Below are positions 39,033 to 48,015 of a stretch of 64,000 bases of DNA, one piece after another; within the stretch, counting starts at the first letter, position 1, and each line of letters opens with the position of its first letter. Source of the stretch: Halobacillus_A sp043497005 (lineage in GTDB: Bacteria > Bacillota > Bacilli > Bacillales > Halobacillaceae); the NCBI RefSeq assembly GCF_043497005.1, contig NZ_JBIEKE010000001.1:1302001-1366000 (forward strand), written 5' to 3'. The position numbers and the translations under genes were made by a program. The notes under the pieces are model-generated. The model was not told where the DNA came from and made no database searches. It saw only the letters and a program-made list of their open reading frames with translations.

Positions 39033-41909
39033 ATGGCCAGTAAGAACATAAGTATAAAAGGCGCAAGGGCGCATAATTTGAAAAATGTCGATATTGATAT
39101 TCCTAAAAACAAACTAGTCGTGATGACAGGTCTTTCTGGCTCAGGGAAATCTTCTTTAGCCTTCGATACGATTTACGCCGAAGGGCAGCGCCGTTACGTT
39201 GAATCACTAAGTGCATATGCACGCCAATTTCTCGGTCAGATGGACAAGCCCGACGTAGATTCGATTGAAGGATTATCACCTGCAATTTCAATTGATCAGA
39301 AGACGACAAGTAAAAATCCTCGCTCAACAGTGGGGACAGTCACTGAGATTTACGACTATTTGCGTCTTCTTTACGCACGGGTGGGGCGGCCGAATTGCCC
39401 AAATCACGGCATCGAAATCAGTTCACAAACTGTACAGCAAATGGTAGATCAAATCAAAGAATATCCAGAGCGTACGAAAATGCAAATACTAGCTCCTGTT
39501 GTCTCAGGACGCAAAGGGGAGCATGTAAAAGTTTTTGATCAGCTTCAAAAAGAAGGGTACATTCGTCTTCGAGTGGATGGCGAAATGCGAGAGATTTCCG
39601 AGGAAATAAAGCTTGAGAAAAATAAGAAGCACTCGATTGAAGTGGTTGTGGACCGTATAGTAGTAAAGGAGGGGGTTGAAGGCCGTCTTTCTGATTCTTT
39701 AGAAACAGCTCTTAACCTCGGCTCAGGTCACGTACTTGTGGACATTATTGATGGGGAAGAGCTCATGTTTAGTGAGCATCATGCCTGTCCGATTTGCGGT
39801 TTTTCAATAGGCGAACTTGAACCGCGCATGTTTTCATTTAACAGTCCATATGGAGCTTGCAACCGCTGTGATGGTCTTGGTACTCAGCTTGAGGTTGATC
39901 TCGATCTTGTGATTCCAGACTGGAACTTATCTTTGAAAGAGCATGCTATTGCCGCGTGGGAGCCTACTAGCTCGCAGTACTATCCTCAACTTCTTCAAAG
40001 CGTAGCTAACCACTACGATATTGATATGAATAAACCGGTCAATGAGCTTCCAAAAGAACAGCTGGATCGTGTGCTGTACGGCAGCGGGGACGAGAAGGTT
40101 CAGTTTCGTTATGAGAACGATTTTGGAAAAGTCCGTGAAAATGAAATTTTCTTTGAAGGTGTTATTCCTAATATCTCAAGACGCTACCGTGAAACGGGGT
40201 CTGATTATATACGGGAACAAATGGAAAAATATATGGCTCAGAAACCTTGTCCAAAATGTAAAGGCAACCGCTTAAATGAAGAAGCGTTAGCTGTCTTAGT
40301 TGGTGGAAAACATATTGGGGAATCCACGGAAGCCTCTGTAACAGAAGCAAAGGAATTTTTTGAGTCCCTTGAACTGACGGAAAAAGAACAAACCATTGCG
40401 AAAATGATTTTAAAAGAGATATGCGAGCGATTAAGCTTTTTAGCAAATGTCGGACTTGATTATTTAACCTTATCCCGGTCGGCAGGAACGCTATCTGGGG
40501 GCGAAGCTCAGCGAATTCGTCTGGCTACACAAATTGGATCTGCTTTGACTGGCGTTCTTTACGTTCTTGATGAGCCATCCATTGGGCTTCATCAAAGAGA
40601 TAATGACCGTTTAATAAATACGCTTAAGAGAATGCGTGATTTAGATAATACTCTAATCGTTGTTGAACACGATGAAGATACGATGTTGGCAGCGGATTAC
40701 CTTATTGATATTGGTCCTGGAGCAGGAGCGCATGGTGGGGAAATTGTTACCCAAGGTACCCCAAAGCAGGTGATGAGAAGCAATAAATCACTAACAGGTC
40801 AATATTTATCTGGTAAAAAGTTTATTCCTTTGCCGGCACAACGACGCAAGGCTGATGGACGTTATCTCACTATTAAACAAGCGGAAGAAAATAATTTAAA
40901 GAAAGTAAATGCTAAAATTCCACTTGGTTTATTTACAGCTGTTACTGGAGTCTCAGGGTCGGGAAAAAGTACGCTTATCAATGATATCTTGTATAAATCT
41001 TTATCAATGAAACTTCACAATGGGAAACAAAAGCCCGGGAAGCATAAAGAGATCCAGGGTATTCAGCAATTAGAGAAGGTAATCGATATTGACCAGTCTC
41101 CGATCGGCCGAACGCCTCGTTCTAATCCAGCCACTTATACAGGTGTTTTTGATGATATTAGAGATGTTTTCGCTCAAACTAATGAAGCGAAGATCCGCGG
41201 CTACAAGAAAGGTCGTTTCAGCTTTAATGTAAAAGGCGGCCGGTGTGAGGCTTGTCGCGGTGATGGCATCATCAAAATTGAGATGCATTTTCTGCCCGAT
41301 GTTTATGTTCCGTGTGAAGTTTGTGACGGGAAACGTTATAATCGGGAAACGCTTGAAGTAAAATATAAAGGCAAAAATATATCGGAAGTTTTAGGAATGA
41401 CAATTGAGGAAGCATTGGACTTCTTCGCGAACATTCCTAAAATTAAAAGGAAGCTGCAAACAGTAGCTGACGTAGGTCTTGAATATATTAAACTTGGTCA
41501 GCCGGCTACTACCCTCTCTGGAGGTGAAGCGCAGCGTGTTAAGCTTGCGAGTGAACTGCACCGTCGTTCTAATGGAAAGTCATTTTATATTTTAGACGAA
41601 CCAACGACAGGACTTCATGTAGACGATATTTCTCGATTATTAAACGTGTTGCAGCGGCTTGTGGATAACGGCGATTCGGTTCTCATTATTGAACACAGCC
41701 TTGACGTGATTAAAGAAGCCGATCATATTATTGACTTAGGCCCTGAAGGCGGGGAAAAGGGCGGTCAAATCATAGCCACAGGAACACCGGAGGAAGTTGC
41801 TGAAGAAAAAAGTTCATACACAGGCAAGTATTTAAAACCAATCCTAGAGCGTGATCAGAAGCGAATGAAAGATAAAGTGAAGTCTAAAGAAAAAGTTTCC
41901 AGCAAGTAG
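39033..41909 (+). CDS. uvrA: Excinuclease ABC subunit UvrA
   Basis: UvrA is the dimeric damage-recognition ATPase that loads UvrB. At 958 residues it has two ABC modules with Walker A GLSGSGKSS near residue 32 and GVSGSGKST near 641, each with its signature LSGGEAQR. Three zinc-type Cys clusters are visible: CPICGF, CPKCKGNRL and CEACRGDGIIKIEMHFLPDVYVPCEVC in parts. It follows uvrB within the same operon. The C-terminal tail is Lys-rich. Confidence 0.98.
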   Translation: MASKNISIKGARAHNLKNVDIDIPKNKLVVMTGLSGSGKSSLAFDTIYAEGQRRYVESLSAYARQFLGQMDKPDVDSIEGLSPAISIDQKTTSKNPRSTVGTVTEIYDYLRLLYARVGRPNCPNHGIEISSQTVQQMVDQIKEYPERTKMQILAPVVSGRKGEHVKVFDQLQKEGYIRLRVDGEMREISEEIKLEKNKKHSIEVVVDRIVVKEGVEGRLSDSLETALNLGSGHVLVDIIDGEELMFSEHHACPICGFSIGELEPRMFSFNSPYGACNRCDGLGTQLEVDLDLVIPDWNLSLKEHAIAAWEPTSSQYYPQLLQSVANHYDIDMNKPVNELPKEQLDRVLYGSGDEKVQFRYENDFGKVRENEIFFEGVIPNISRRYRETGSDYIREQMEKYMAQKPCPKCKGNRLNEEALAVLVGGKHIGESTEASVTEAKEFFESLELTEKEQTIAKMILKEICERLSFLANVGLDYLTLSRSAGTLSGGEAQRIRLATQIGSALTGVLYVLDEPSIGLHQRDNDRLINTLKRMRDLDNTLIVVEHDEDTMLAADYLIDIGPGAGAHGGEIVTQGTPKQVMRSNKSLTGQYLSGKKFIPLPAQRRKADGRYLTIKQAEENNLKKVNAKIPLGLFTAVTGVSGSGKSTLINDILYKSLSMKLHNGKQKPGKHKEIQGIQQLEKVIDIDQSPIGRTPRSNPATYTGVFDDIRDVFAQTNEAKIRGYKKGRFSFNVKGGRCEACRGDGIIKIEMHFLPDVYVPCEVCDGKRYNRETLEVKYKGKNISEVLGMTIEEALDFFANIPKIKRKLQTVADVGLEYIKLGQPATTLSGGEAQRVKLASELHRRSNGKSFYILDEPTTGLHVDDISRLLNVLQRLVDNGDSVLIIEHSLDVIKEADHIIDLGPEGGEKGGQIIATGTPEEVAEEKSSYTGKYLKPILERDQKRMKDKVKSKEKVSSK

Positions 41910-41940
41910 ATGCTTTGACGCGGCTCTGCGAATTAAGTAT

Positions 41941-41963
41941 CGTTAAACAAGAGACGTTTAACG
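41941..41963 (+). promoter_or_regulatory. Perfect inverted repeat in the yojF leader
   Basis: CGTTAAAC (41941-41948) and GTTTAACG (41956-41963), 7 nt apart, ending at the GGGAGG ribosome site of yojF. It could be an operator, or a hairpin masking the ribosome site. No T run follows. Confidence 0.5.
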
Positions 41964-41979
41964 GGAGGAATTTTTGAAA

Positions 41980-42354
41980 ATGAAAGCAATTGAACAATCT
42001 GTCGTACAGGAATACATTAATCAGTTTGCGAATAAAGATGTGTATATTCACTTAGAAACAACTAATGGGGCATATGCCAGCCATTTTGATGAGAAAGCTT
42101 ATAATGTAGGCGCATTTATTCGAAATGCACACGTGAAGTATCAACATGGAAAAATTGTAAGCACAGGCGGATCCTATCGAGTAGGTTTAAAGCTGGACCT
42201 GGGATGGGTTTATGCTGAAGGCGTCAGTGATTTCGAAATTGATGATGATGGGCGCTTACTCATGGCAGGACATGACCGGGAAGGCCGCTTGATGGTTGCT
42301 TTGGAAATCAGCGAAAAACCCTTTACCCATGAGGCTGAAGAAGATGAAGGCTAA
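41980..42354 (+). CDS. yojF: YojF family protein (DUF1806), BshB2 partner
   Basis: A 124-residue soluble protein of the YojF family, whose gene nearly always precedes bshB2. Features include NGAYASHFDEKAYNVGAFIRNAHVKY near residue 30 and SYRVGLKLDLGWVYAEGVSDFE. A GGGAGG site precedes an in-frame TTG (41974) and ATG (41980); I chose the ATG. It overlaps bshB2 by 11 nt, so the two are coupled. Its molecular role is unknown; association with bacillithiol synthesis is by context. Confidence 0.85.
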   Translation: MKAIEQSVVQEYINQFANKDVYIHLETTNGAYASHFDEKAYNVGAFIRNAHVKYQHGKIVSTGGSYRVGLKLDLGWVYAEGVSDFEIDDDGRLLMAGHDREGRLMVALEISEKPFTHEAEEDEG

Positions 42355-43009
42355 ACAAAAACAAATACTGGTCATTTTCCCGCACCCTGATGATGAATCG
42401 TTCGGTGCTTCAGGGACCATTTCTAAGTTTCGCAGTGAAGGAGTGCCTGTTACCTATCTCTGTGGAACCCTCGGTGAAATGGGGCGAAACATGGGCAGCC
42501 CTGTATTTGCCAATCGTGAGACGCTTTACACTTACCGTCAAAAAGAGCTTCAAGAAGCTGCTAAACAGCTTGATATCGATGTTGAACTCTTAGGTTATCG
42601 TGATAAAACGTTAGAGTTTGAACCAATAAATGAATTGGCCCAACATCTTAAAGACCGTATTTTAGATTATGGCGCGACAACAATCATAACCCATTACCCA
42701 GGTTATGGAGTGCATCCGGATCACGATGCACTTGGTGCCGCTGTAGTAAAGGCGGTCGAGATGATTGAGCCGGGATATAGGCCGGAAATATGGATGCATG
42801 CTATCAGCAATCATCATGAAGAAAATTTGGGTGAGCCTGATTTTATCTTTGATGTCTCCCCCTATTGGGATGAAAAAGTGGCAGCGATTCGTGCTCATTT
42901 ATCCCAGGCAGACGGGATGATGAAACTCATTGAGAGTCATGATCAATCTTCAGAACAGTATCAGCGTTTAAAAACAGAACGGTTTTACCGCTGGACGTTT
43001 CAAACTTAA
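42344..43009 (+). CDS. bshB2: Bacillithiol biosynthesis deacetylase BshB2
   Basis: BshB2 is a zinc-dependent LmbE/PIG-L type deacetylase that removes acetate from GlcNAc-malate during bacillithiol synthesis, and may also act as a bacillithiol conjugate amidase. 221 residues. The metal site is HPDDE near residue 13 with later HPDHDALG near 125, both intact. The start ATG 42344 lies within the end of yojF, 9 nt after GAGG. A terminator follows. bshA and bshC are not in the window. Confidence 0.92.
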   Translation: MKAKQKQILVIFPHPDDESFGASGTISKFRSEGVPVTYLCGTLGEMGRNMGSPVFANRETLYTYRQKELQEAAKQLDIDVELLGYRDKTLEFEPINELAQHLKDRILDYGATTIITHYPGYGVHPDHDALGAAVVKAVEMIEPGYRPEIWMHAISNHHEENLGEPDFIFDVSPYWDEKVAAIRAHLSQADGMMKLIESHDQSSEQYQRLKTERFYRWTFQT

Positions 43010-43019
43010 CCTACGAATG

Positions 43020-43065
43020 AAGACACCTTGTTGAACAATGCTTATCATCGAGGTGTCTTTTTTTA
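43020..43065 (+). terminator. Terminator after bshB2
   Basis: AGACACCT (43021-43028) with AGGTGTCT (43051-43058), 22-nt loop with partial inner pairing, then TTTTTT. Confidence 0.85.
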
Positions 43066-43137
43066 TAAATCTAATAAATATAATAGTTTTTATCTGCTAT
43101 AGCCAGGGAATAACAAAGATAAAGGAGCGATTCGTTT

Positions 43138-44163
43138 ATGAGCGAAGAAAGAATGAAAATACTTAAAATGATTGAGACCGGAACGATATCTGCAGAAGAA
43201 GGAGAGAAACTTCTTAAAGCAGTTGAATATTCTAAAGGTGAAGAGGATAAATCAGCAGGGAAGAAATACGGGTTTAAAGACTTCGTTGGTGAAGCTTTAG
43301 AAAAAATTAAAAACGCTGACTTTGATCTTTCATTTGGTGAAGCCGTTGAATTTCAATACCACCTTGAGACGTCAGGTGAACCTTTTCATGATTTAGATAT
43401 TTCTATTGCAAATGGTTCTTTGCATTTGGAGCCCTGGTCAGAGAGTTATGCTCAAGCAGAGTGTCATGTCAAAGTGTACCAGGCAACGAATGAAAAGGAG
43501 GCTAAAGAACAATTTTTAGCTGATGGTCAGTTTGATGTGACAAATAATATTTTACGTTTTGCAAATCCATCGAAGAAAATTAAAACGTTTGTCAAACTGT
43601 ATCTGCCTCAAAAACGTTATGAATTTATCAAAACAAAATTATCCAATGGAACGATTACCTCTCATGACATTCAGTCAGATCACTTTCATTTGAAAACCAC
43701 TAATGGTTCTTTACGAGTGAAAAGATCCAAAGGTGAATCATGTAAGCTGGAAACGGGTAACGGCTCCGTAACGATTACTGAAAGTGAGTTTGATTTTTGC
43801 GAAGCTGACACGATCAATGGCTCAGTTAAACTCGACGGTAAATTTGGCAAAGCGGATGCTTCAGCAGTCACTGGAAGTATTACAGTCAATAATGATGGAG
43901 AAGCCGCTCACACCGGTTTCTTTAAAACGACAACGGGCCAGATAAATGTCAGTCTGCCAGAGAATAAGAGAATTGATGGAAAGATCAGCACGTCCATGGG
44001 AAGTCTGCATTGTGATATAGAAAACTATAAAATTCTCAGTAATAAAAAAGAAGTGATCAGTAAAGAGCTTGTGTTTGAAGCTCGTGATCATTTTGAACAG
44101 GTGTATCATTTTGAAGCAGATACGAAAACAGGATCTGTGACAGTAAAAGATACGACAACCTGA
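43138..44163 (+). CDS. DUF4097 family protein, YvlB-like
   Basis: A 341-residue protein. The N-terminal 30 residues (MSEERMKILKMIETGTISAEEGEKLLKAVE) are the short helix-turn motif found in YvlB-type proteins. The remainder (about 75-340) is a repetitive right-handed beta structure of the DUF4097/adhesin-like class, with recurring NGS turns (IANGSLHLE, LSNGTITS, TTNGSLRV, TGNGSVTI, TINGSVKL). No signal peptide is visible. In Bacillus subtilis the yvlABCD genes belong to cell-envelope stress (SigW) responses. The yvlC PspC gene is missing between this and the yvlD-like gene. Confidence 0.82.
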   Translation: MSEERMKILKMIETGTISAEEGEKLLKAVEYSKGEEDKSAGKKYGFKDFVGEALEKIKNADFDLSFGEAVEFQYHLETSGEPFHDLDISIANGSLHLEPWSESYAQAECHVKVYQATNEKEAKEQFLADGQFDVTNNILRFANPSKKIKTFVKLYLPQKRYEFIKTKLSNGTITSHDIQSDHFHLKTTNGSLRVKRSKGESCKLETGNGSVTITESEFDFCEADTINGSVKLDGKFGKADASAVTGSITVNNDGEAAHTGFFKTTTGQINVSLPENKRIDGKISTSMGSLHCDIENYKILSNKKEVISKELVFEARDHFEQVYHFEADTKTGSVTVKDTTT

Positions 44164-44188
44164 TTTACTGGAAAAGGAAGGGATTCTG

Positions 44189-44533
44189 TTGAAAAATTGG
44201 TTGCTCCATATATTGGTCAACGCAGTTGCGATTATCTTTGTAAGTTTTGTTTTTGCCTCTGTAGAAATTGAGGGATTCGGCGGAGCACTCATTGCGGCCT
44301 TAATCTTATCGATTTTAAACGCTATTGTACGGCCGATATTAGTACTTTTAACTTTACCGATTACAGTAATAACGCTAGGGTTATTTTTGCTCGTCGTTAA
44401 TGCAATTACCTTAGCCATGACAGATGGTTTGTTAGGCTCAATGTTTGAAATTGATGGGTTTGGAATGACCATCTTAGCAGCGTTGGTAATTTCTTTTATT
44501 AACCTGTTGTTAAACAAAATGATAAAAGATTAA
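44189..44533 (+). CDS. Phage holin family 4 membrane protein, YvlD-like
   Basis: A 114-residue membrane protein with four hydrophobic helices, the layout of the YvlD/holin-4 family. Signature segments are LILSILNAIVRPILVLLTLPITVITLG and FEIDGFGMTILAALVISFINLLLNK. It starts with a TTG at 44189, about 8 nt after GGAAGGG. It follows the YvlB-like gene by 25 nt and probably shares its envelope-stress role. Function of the family is not established; no lysin gene is near, so phage origin is not suggested. Confidence 0.85.
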   Translation: MKNWLLHILVNAVAIIFVSFVFASVEIEGFGGALIAALILSILNAIVRPILVLLTLPITVITLGLFLLVVNAITLAMTDGLLGSMFEIDGFGMTILAALVISFINLLLNKMIKD

Positions 44534-44538
44534 AGAAG

Positions 44539-44573
44539 CCCTGCAGGAGATCCAAACCCTGCAGGATTTTTTC
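44539..44573 (+). terminator. Terminator after the yvlD-like gene
   Basis: CCTGCAGG (44540-44547) and CCTGCAGG (44558-44565) pair through a 10-nt loop, followed by ATTTTTT. Confidence 0.85.
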
Positions 44574-44595
44574 TGTCCAAGATTTTATTAAAACG

Positions 44596-44604
44596 TGCTA
44601 CAAT
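44596..44604 (+). promoter_or_regulatory. Extended -10 promoter of the hprK operon
   Basis: TGCTACAAT: -10 TACAAT with an extended TG, no good -35. It is placed 38 nt before the hprK start. Confidence 0.55.
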
Positions 44605-44642
44605 AAGGGACAGTGAAGTTACGATTTCGAGGAGGTTTTACC

Positions 44643-45578
44643 ATGAGCAAGGTAAGAACAGAGCATTTGTTGGAACGGTTCGAACTGGAATTAGTAGCAG
44701 GTGAAGATGGGGTGCATCGTGAAATACATATGAGCGATATTTCTCGCCCGGGTGTTGAAATGACGGGGTACTTCAAATTTTACCCTAAAGATCGCCTGCA
44801 ATTGCTTGGAAAGACAGAACTATCCTATTTTAATGAGCTGACTCATGAACAAAGGAAACATCGGGCTGAACAGTTATGCACGGATATCACTCCAGGAATA
44901 GTAATTACGAGGGGAATGGATATTCCTGAAGAGCTAGCTGTTGCTGCAAAAGAGGCAGCTGTTCCTCTCATGCGCTCTCCTTATAAGACTACACGCGTCA
45001 TTAGTCGTTTAACAAACTTCTTAGAATCGAAGTTTGCGCCTTTTACAGCGATTCATGGAGTGTTAGTTGATATTTATGGTATAGGCGTGCTCATTACAGG
45101 TCAAAGTGGTGTAGGTAAGAGTGAAACGGCGTTAGAGCTTGTAAAAAGGGGACACCGACTTGTCGCAGATGATAGCGTTGAAATTCGACAAGAAGATTAT
45201 GATACGTTGATTGGAAACAGCCCCCCGCTGATTGAACACTTACTTGAGATCCGCGGATTAGGGATTATCAATGTAATGACCTTATTTGGCGCAGGGGCAG
45301 TAAGAAGTTTCAAGCGAATTACCTTAGTGATTAACCTTGAAATATGGGATAAGACGAAACAATACGATCGATTGGGCTTAGAAGAGGAAACGATGAGAAT
45401 TATGGATGCTGAGATTCCCAAGGCCACCATACCTGTACGTCCAGGGCGTAACTTAGCAGTAATTATAGAAGTAGCTGCTATGAACTTCCGATTAAAACGA
45501 ATGGGCGTAAATGCAGCTGAAGAGTTTTCAGAACGGTTGACAAAAGTGATCGATGAAGATCAAACAATAGAAGAGTAA
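44643..45578 (+). CDS. hprK: HPr kinase/phosphorylase
   Basis: HprK phosphorylates HPr (and Crh) on Ser46 in response to fructose-1,6-bisphosphate, or removes the phosphate, setting carbon catabolite repression through CcpA. At 311 residues it has the usual length. Walker A is TGQSGVGKSE near residue 153. The HPrK signature LLEIRGLGIINVMTLFGAGAV lies near 200. I chose ATG 44643, preceded by GAGGAGG; the frame is open upstream. It is first in the hprK-lgt-yvoD-ppaX-yvoF-glpP run, the Bacillus order. Confidence 0.97.
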   Translation: MSKVRTEHLLERFELELVAGEDGVHREIHMSDISRPGVEMTGYFKFYPKDRLQLLGKTELSYFNELTHEQRKHRAEQLCTDITPGIVITRGMDIPEELAVAAKEAAVPLMRSPYKTTRVISRLTNFLESKFAPFTAIHGVLVDIYGIGVLITGQSGVGKSETALELVKRGHRLVADDSVEIRQEDYDTLIGNSPPLIEHLLEIRGLGIINVMTLFGAGAVRSFKRITLVINLEIWDKTKQYDRLGLEEETMRIMDAEIPKATIPVRPGRNLAVIIEVAAMNFRLKRMGVNAAEEFSERLTKVIDEDQTIEE

Positions 45579-45591
45579 GGAGAGAGTTAAC

Positions 45592-46425
45592 TTGGCTTGT
45601 ACACCTGAATCGCTGGATCGAGTCTTATTACAGCTGGGCCCTCTATCTATCTACTGGTACGGCGTTATCATCGCCACAGGAGCATTTTTGGGCCTGCTGA
45701 TTGCAACTAGAGAAACAGAAAGGCTCGGTCTTAAGAAAGATTACATGGTTGATATCGTCGTATACGCAATTCCTATCGCTATTTTGTGTGCCAGGCTTTA
45801 CTACGTCATATTTGAGTGGGATCGATATGTAGGAGAGCCATGGTGGAAGGTTTTTGCTATATGGGAGGGCGGTATTGCCATTCACGGAGCATTAATTGGT
45901 TCATTCCTCACCGCTTATTTCTACACGAAGGTTAAAGGGCTGTCTTTTTGGATGATTGCTGATATAGCAGCACCTAGTATTATTCTAGGTCAGGCTATTG
46001 GACGATGGGGCAACTTTATGAACCAGGAAGCTCACGGCGGACCTGTATCTGAATCATTTTATAATAATTATATGCAGTACCTGCCCAATTTTATTAACCA
46101 GCAAATGTGTATAGACGGGACGGTATATCACCCAACCTTTTTATACGAATCATTGTGGAACATTTTAGGATTCTTTTTATTACTCGTTCTGCGTCATAAA
46201 TTCAACCCTAGGCGTGGAGAAGTATTCCTAAGCTATATTATTTGGTATTCGATAGGCCGTTTCTATGTAGAAGGATTACGAACGGACAGCTTATATTTAT
46301 TTGGTGAAATACGTACAGCCCAATTCATTTCTATATTACTCATCGTAGTGGCCGTCGCAGTCATGATTTATCGCAGAAAAGTTGGATTGGCTAATAAATA
46401 TTATAACGGCAAAAAAGTGAAGTAA
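45592..46425 (+). CDS. lgt: Prolipoprotein diacylglyceryl transferase
   Basis: Lgt transfers diacylglycerol from phosphatidylglycerol to the lipobox Cys of prolipoproteins in the membrane. At 277 residues it has about seven membrane helices. The Lgt signature is GRWGNFMNQEAHGG near residue 142; the essential His is in AIHGALIGSF; and HPTFLYESLWN and RGEVFLSYIIWYSIGRFYVEGLRTD follow. It starts with TTG at 45592, 9 nt after AAGGAGAG. Its clients in the window include the binding protein at 6144 and the cytochrome at 19830. Confidence 0.96.
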   Translation: MACTPESLDRVLLQLGPLSIYWYGVIIATGAFLGLLIATRETERLGLKKDYMVDIVVYAIPIAILCARLYYVIFEWDRYVGEPWWKVFAIWEGGIAIHGALIGSFLTAYFYTKVKGLSFWMIADIAAPSIILGQAIGRWGNFMNQEAHGGPVSESFYNNYMQYLPNFINQQMCIDGTVYHPTFLYESLWNILGFFLLLVLRHKFNPRRGEVFLSYIIWYSIGRFYVEGLRTDSLYLFGEIRTAQFISILLIVVAVAVMIYRRKVGLANKYYNGKKVK

Positions 46426-46438
46426 GGAGGGATCAAGT

Positions 46439-47383
46439 ATGCAGTCTATTTTTATTGAAGGACTGAAAAAGGGGATGCAATTAACCTGGACACTGGGTAA
46501 GGTCATCTTCCCAGTTACGTTAATTGTAACCATCCTTCAGTTCACTCCCGTATTACCCTGGGTGATGAAACAGCTAGAGCCAGTTATGGGACTGCTTGGT
46601 CTTTCCGGGGAGGCAGCCGTTCCTTTAGTACTTGGCAACTTTTTAAACTTGTACGCTGGAATTGCTGCTATTATCTCTTTCGATTTTACAGTTAAAGAAG
46701 TATTTATTTTAGCGGTAATGTTATCGTTTTCTCACAACCTTATTATTGAATCAACAGTTGCTAAAAAAGTTGGAGTAAGCTGGTGGCTTGTTATTGGTGT
46801 TCGCATTGGTTTAGCTTTCCTATCCGCGCTTTTTATTAACTTAGCGTGGAGCGGGGGACAGGAGCAGGCGAAATATGGATTTGCACCTGAACGACAAACT
46901 GTACCAGAAGGCTGGGTGGAAATTATATCGCAAGGCTTGCAAACTGCTGCCATGGGAATTATTCAGCTGGCTTTGATCGTAATTCCGTTGATGGTGGCTA
47001 TGCAGTACCTAAGAGAAAAAGGCTGGCTTGACCGCTTTTCGGAATGGCTTGCCCCAGCTACACGTTTTCTCGGAATGGAGCGCAACACCTCCATGACATT
47101 AGCTGCAGGCCTGACCATTGGCCTTGCTTATGGAGCAGGTTTAATGATTCAAGCAGTGGAAGAAGATGGAGTTTCAAAAAAGGATATGTTTCTTGCTATG
47201 ATCTTCTTAGTATCTTGTCATGCCGTAGTAGAAGATACATTAATCTTTATTCCATTAGGGATTCCTATTTGGCCATTACTTGCTATTCGTTTACTTACAG
47301 CTATTTTATTAACAGCTGCAGTCGGATTCGTCTGGAATAGAGCGCAGCGAGAGAAGAGGAGAAGCTTAAGTCATGAGTATTAA
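46439..47383 (+). CDS. yvoD: Nucleoside recognition domain membrane protein, YvoD-like
   Basis: A 314-residue membrane protein with about eight hydrophobic segments and two gate-like nucleoside-recognition domains (around VLGNFLNLYAGIAAIISF and AAGLTIGLAYGAGLMIQ). It resembles Bacillus subtilis YvoD, found between lgt and ppaX there too. Substrate or role is unknown. It starts 13 nt after lgt with an AAGGAGGG site and overlaps ppaX by 11 nt, so it is part of the same operon. Confidence 0.85.
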   Translation: MQSIFIEGLKKGMQLTWTLGKVIFPVTLIVTILQFTPVLPWVMKQLEPVMGLLGLSGEAAVPLVLGNFLNLYAGIAAIISFDFTVKEVFILAVMLSFSHNLIIESTVAKKVGVSWWLVIGVRIGLAFLSALFINLAWSGGQEQAKYGFAPERQTVPEGWVEIISQGLQTAAMGIIQLALIVIPLMVAMQYLREKGWLDRFSEWLAPATRFLGMERNTSMTLAAGLTIGLAYGAGLMIQAVEEDGVSKKDMFLAMIFLVSCHAVVEDTLIFIPLGIPIWPLLAIRLLTAILLTAAVGFVWNRAQREKRRSLSHEY

Positions 47384-48011
47384 AACAATTTTGTTTGATT
47401 TGGATGGTACGTTAATTGACACGAATGAATTGATTATTGCTTCCTTTACTCATACAGTGAAGCAATATGCCGCCCGTCCATATACGCGAGAAGAGATTTT
47501 AAATTTTATAGGCCCTCCTTTACGTGACAGCTTAGCAAAAGTAAATGCGGGTCAAGTGGAGGCCATGGTTACTACTTACCGCGAGCATAACGTCGCCAAC
47601 CACGATCAATTTGTCACTGCCTATGATGGAGTGGTAAATACAATAAAGGAACTAAAGTCGGAAGGATATCGATTAGGTATTGTAACAACTAAAATGCGCC
47701 ATACTGTACAGATGGGACTGGAATTAACAGGTCTCGACGGTTTATTTGAAGTGGTCGTCACACTTGATGACGTAAAGCATGCCAAGCCTGATCCTGAACC
47801 GGTGTTAAAGGCTATGAATCAATTAAACGGGCTTCCAGAACAAACTCTTATGGTCGGCGATAATACGCATGACATTGAAGGTGGTAAAAACGCAGGAACG
47901 CTTACTGCTGGAGTAGCCTGGACGATTAAAGGACGAGAAGTTTTAGAAGAACTTGAACCGGATTTTATGCTCTCTCATATGAACGACCTGCTTGATATTG
48001 TAGGAGGATAA
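47373..48011 (+). CDS. ppaX: Pyrophosphatase PpaX, HAD superfamily
   Basis: PpaX hydrolyses pyrophosphate, including that released when HPr-Ser-P is dephosphorylated by phosphorolysis. That explains its operon with hprK. At 212 residues it has HAD motif I LFDLDGTLIDTNELI with nucleophile Asp9, GIVTTKMR near residue 108 (motif II), KHAKPDPEPV (Lys), and MVGDNTHDIEGGKNAG (motif III). It overlaps yvoD by 11 nt. Usual family length. Confidence 0.93.
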   Translation: MSIKTILFDLDGTLIDTNELIIASFTHTVKQYAARPYTREEILNFIGPPLRDSLAKVNAGQVEAMVTTYREHNVANHDQFVTAYDGVVNTIKELKSEGYRLGIVTTKMRHTVQMGLELTGLDGLFEVVVTLDDVKHAKPDPEPVLKAMNQLNGLPEQTLMVGDNTHDIEGGKNAGTLTAGVAWTIKGREVLEELEPDFMLSHMNDLLDIVGG

Positions 48012-48015
48012 CTCA

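Noticed and set aside
43861..44517. 218-codon minus-strand frame opposite the yvlB/yvlD-like genes
   Set aside because: Spans two genes with clear products on the plus strand and has no ribosome site.
44189..44533. Prophage remnant because of the holin family name
   Set aside because: YvlD-type proteins are ordinary chromosomal genes; no lysin or other phage gene is near.
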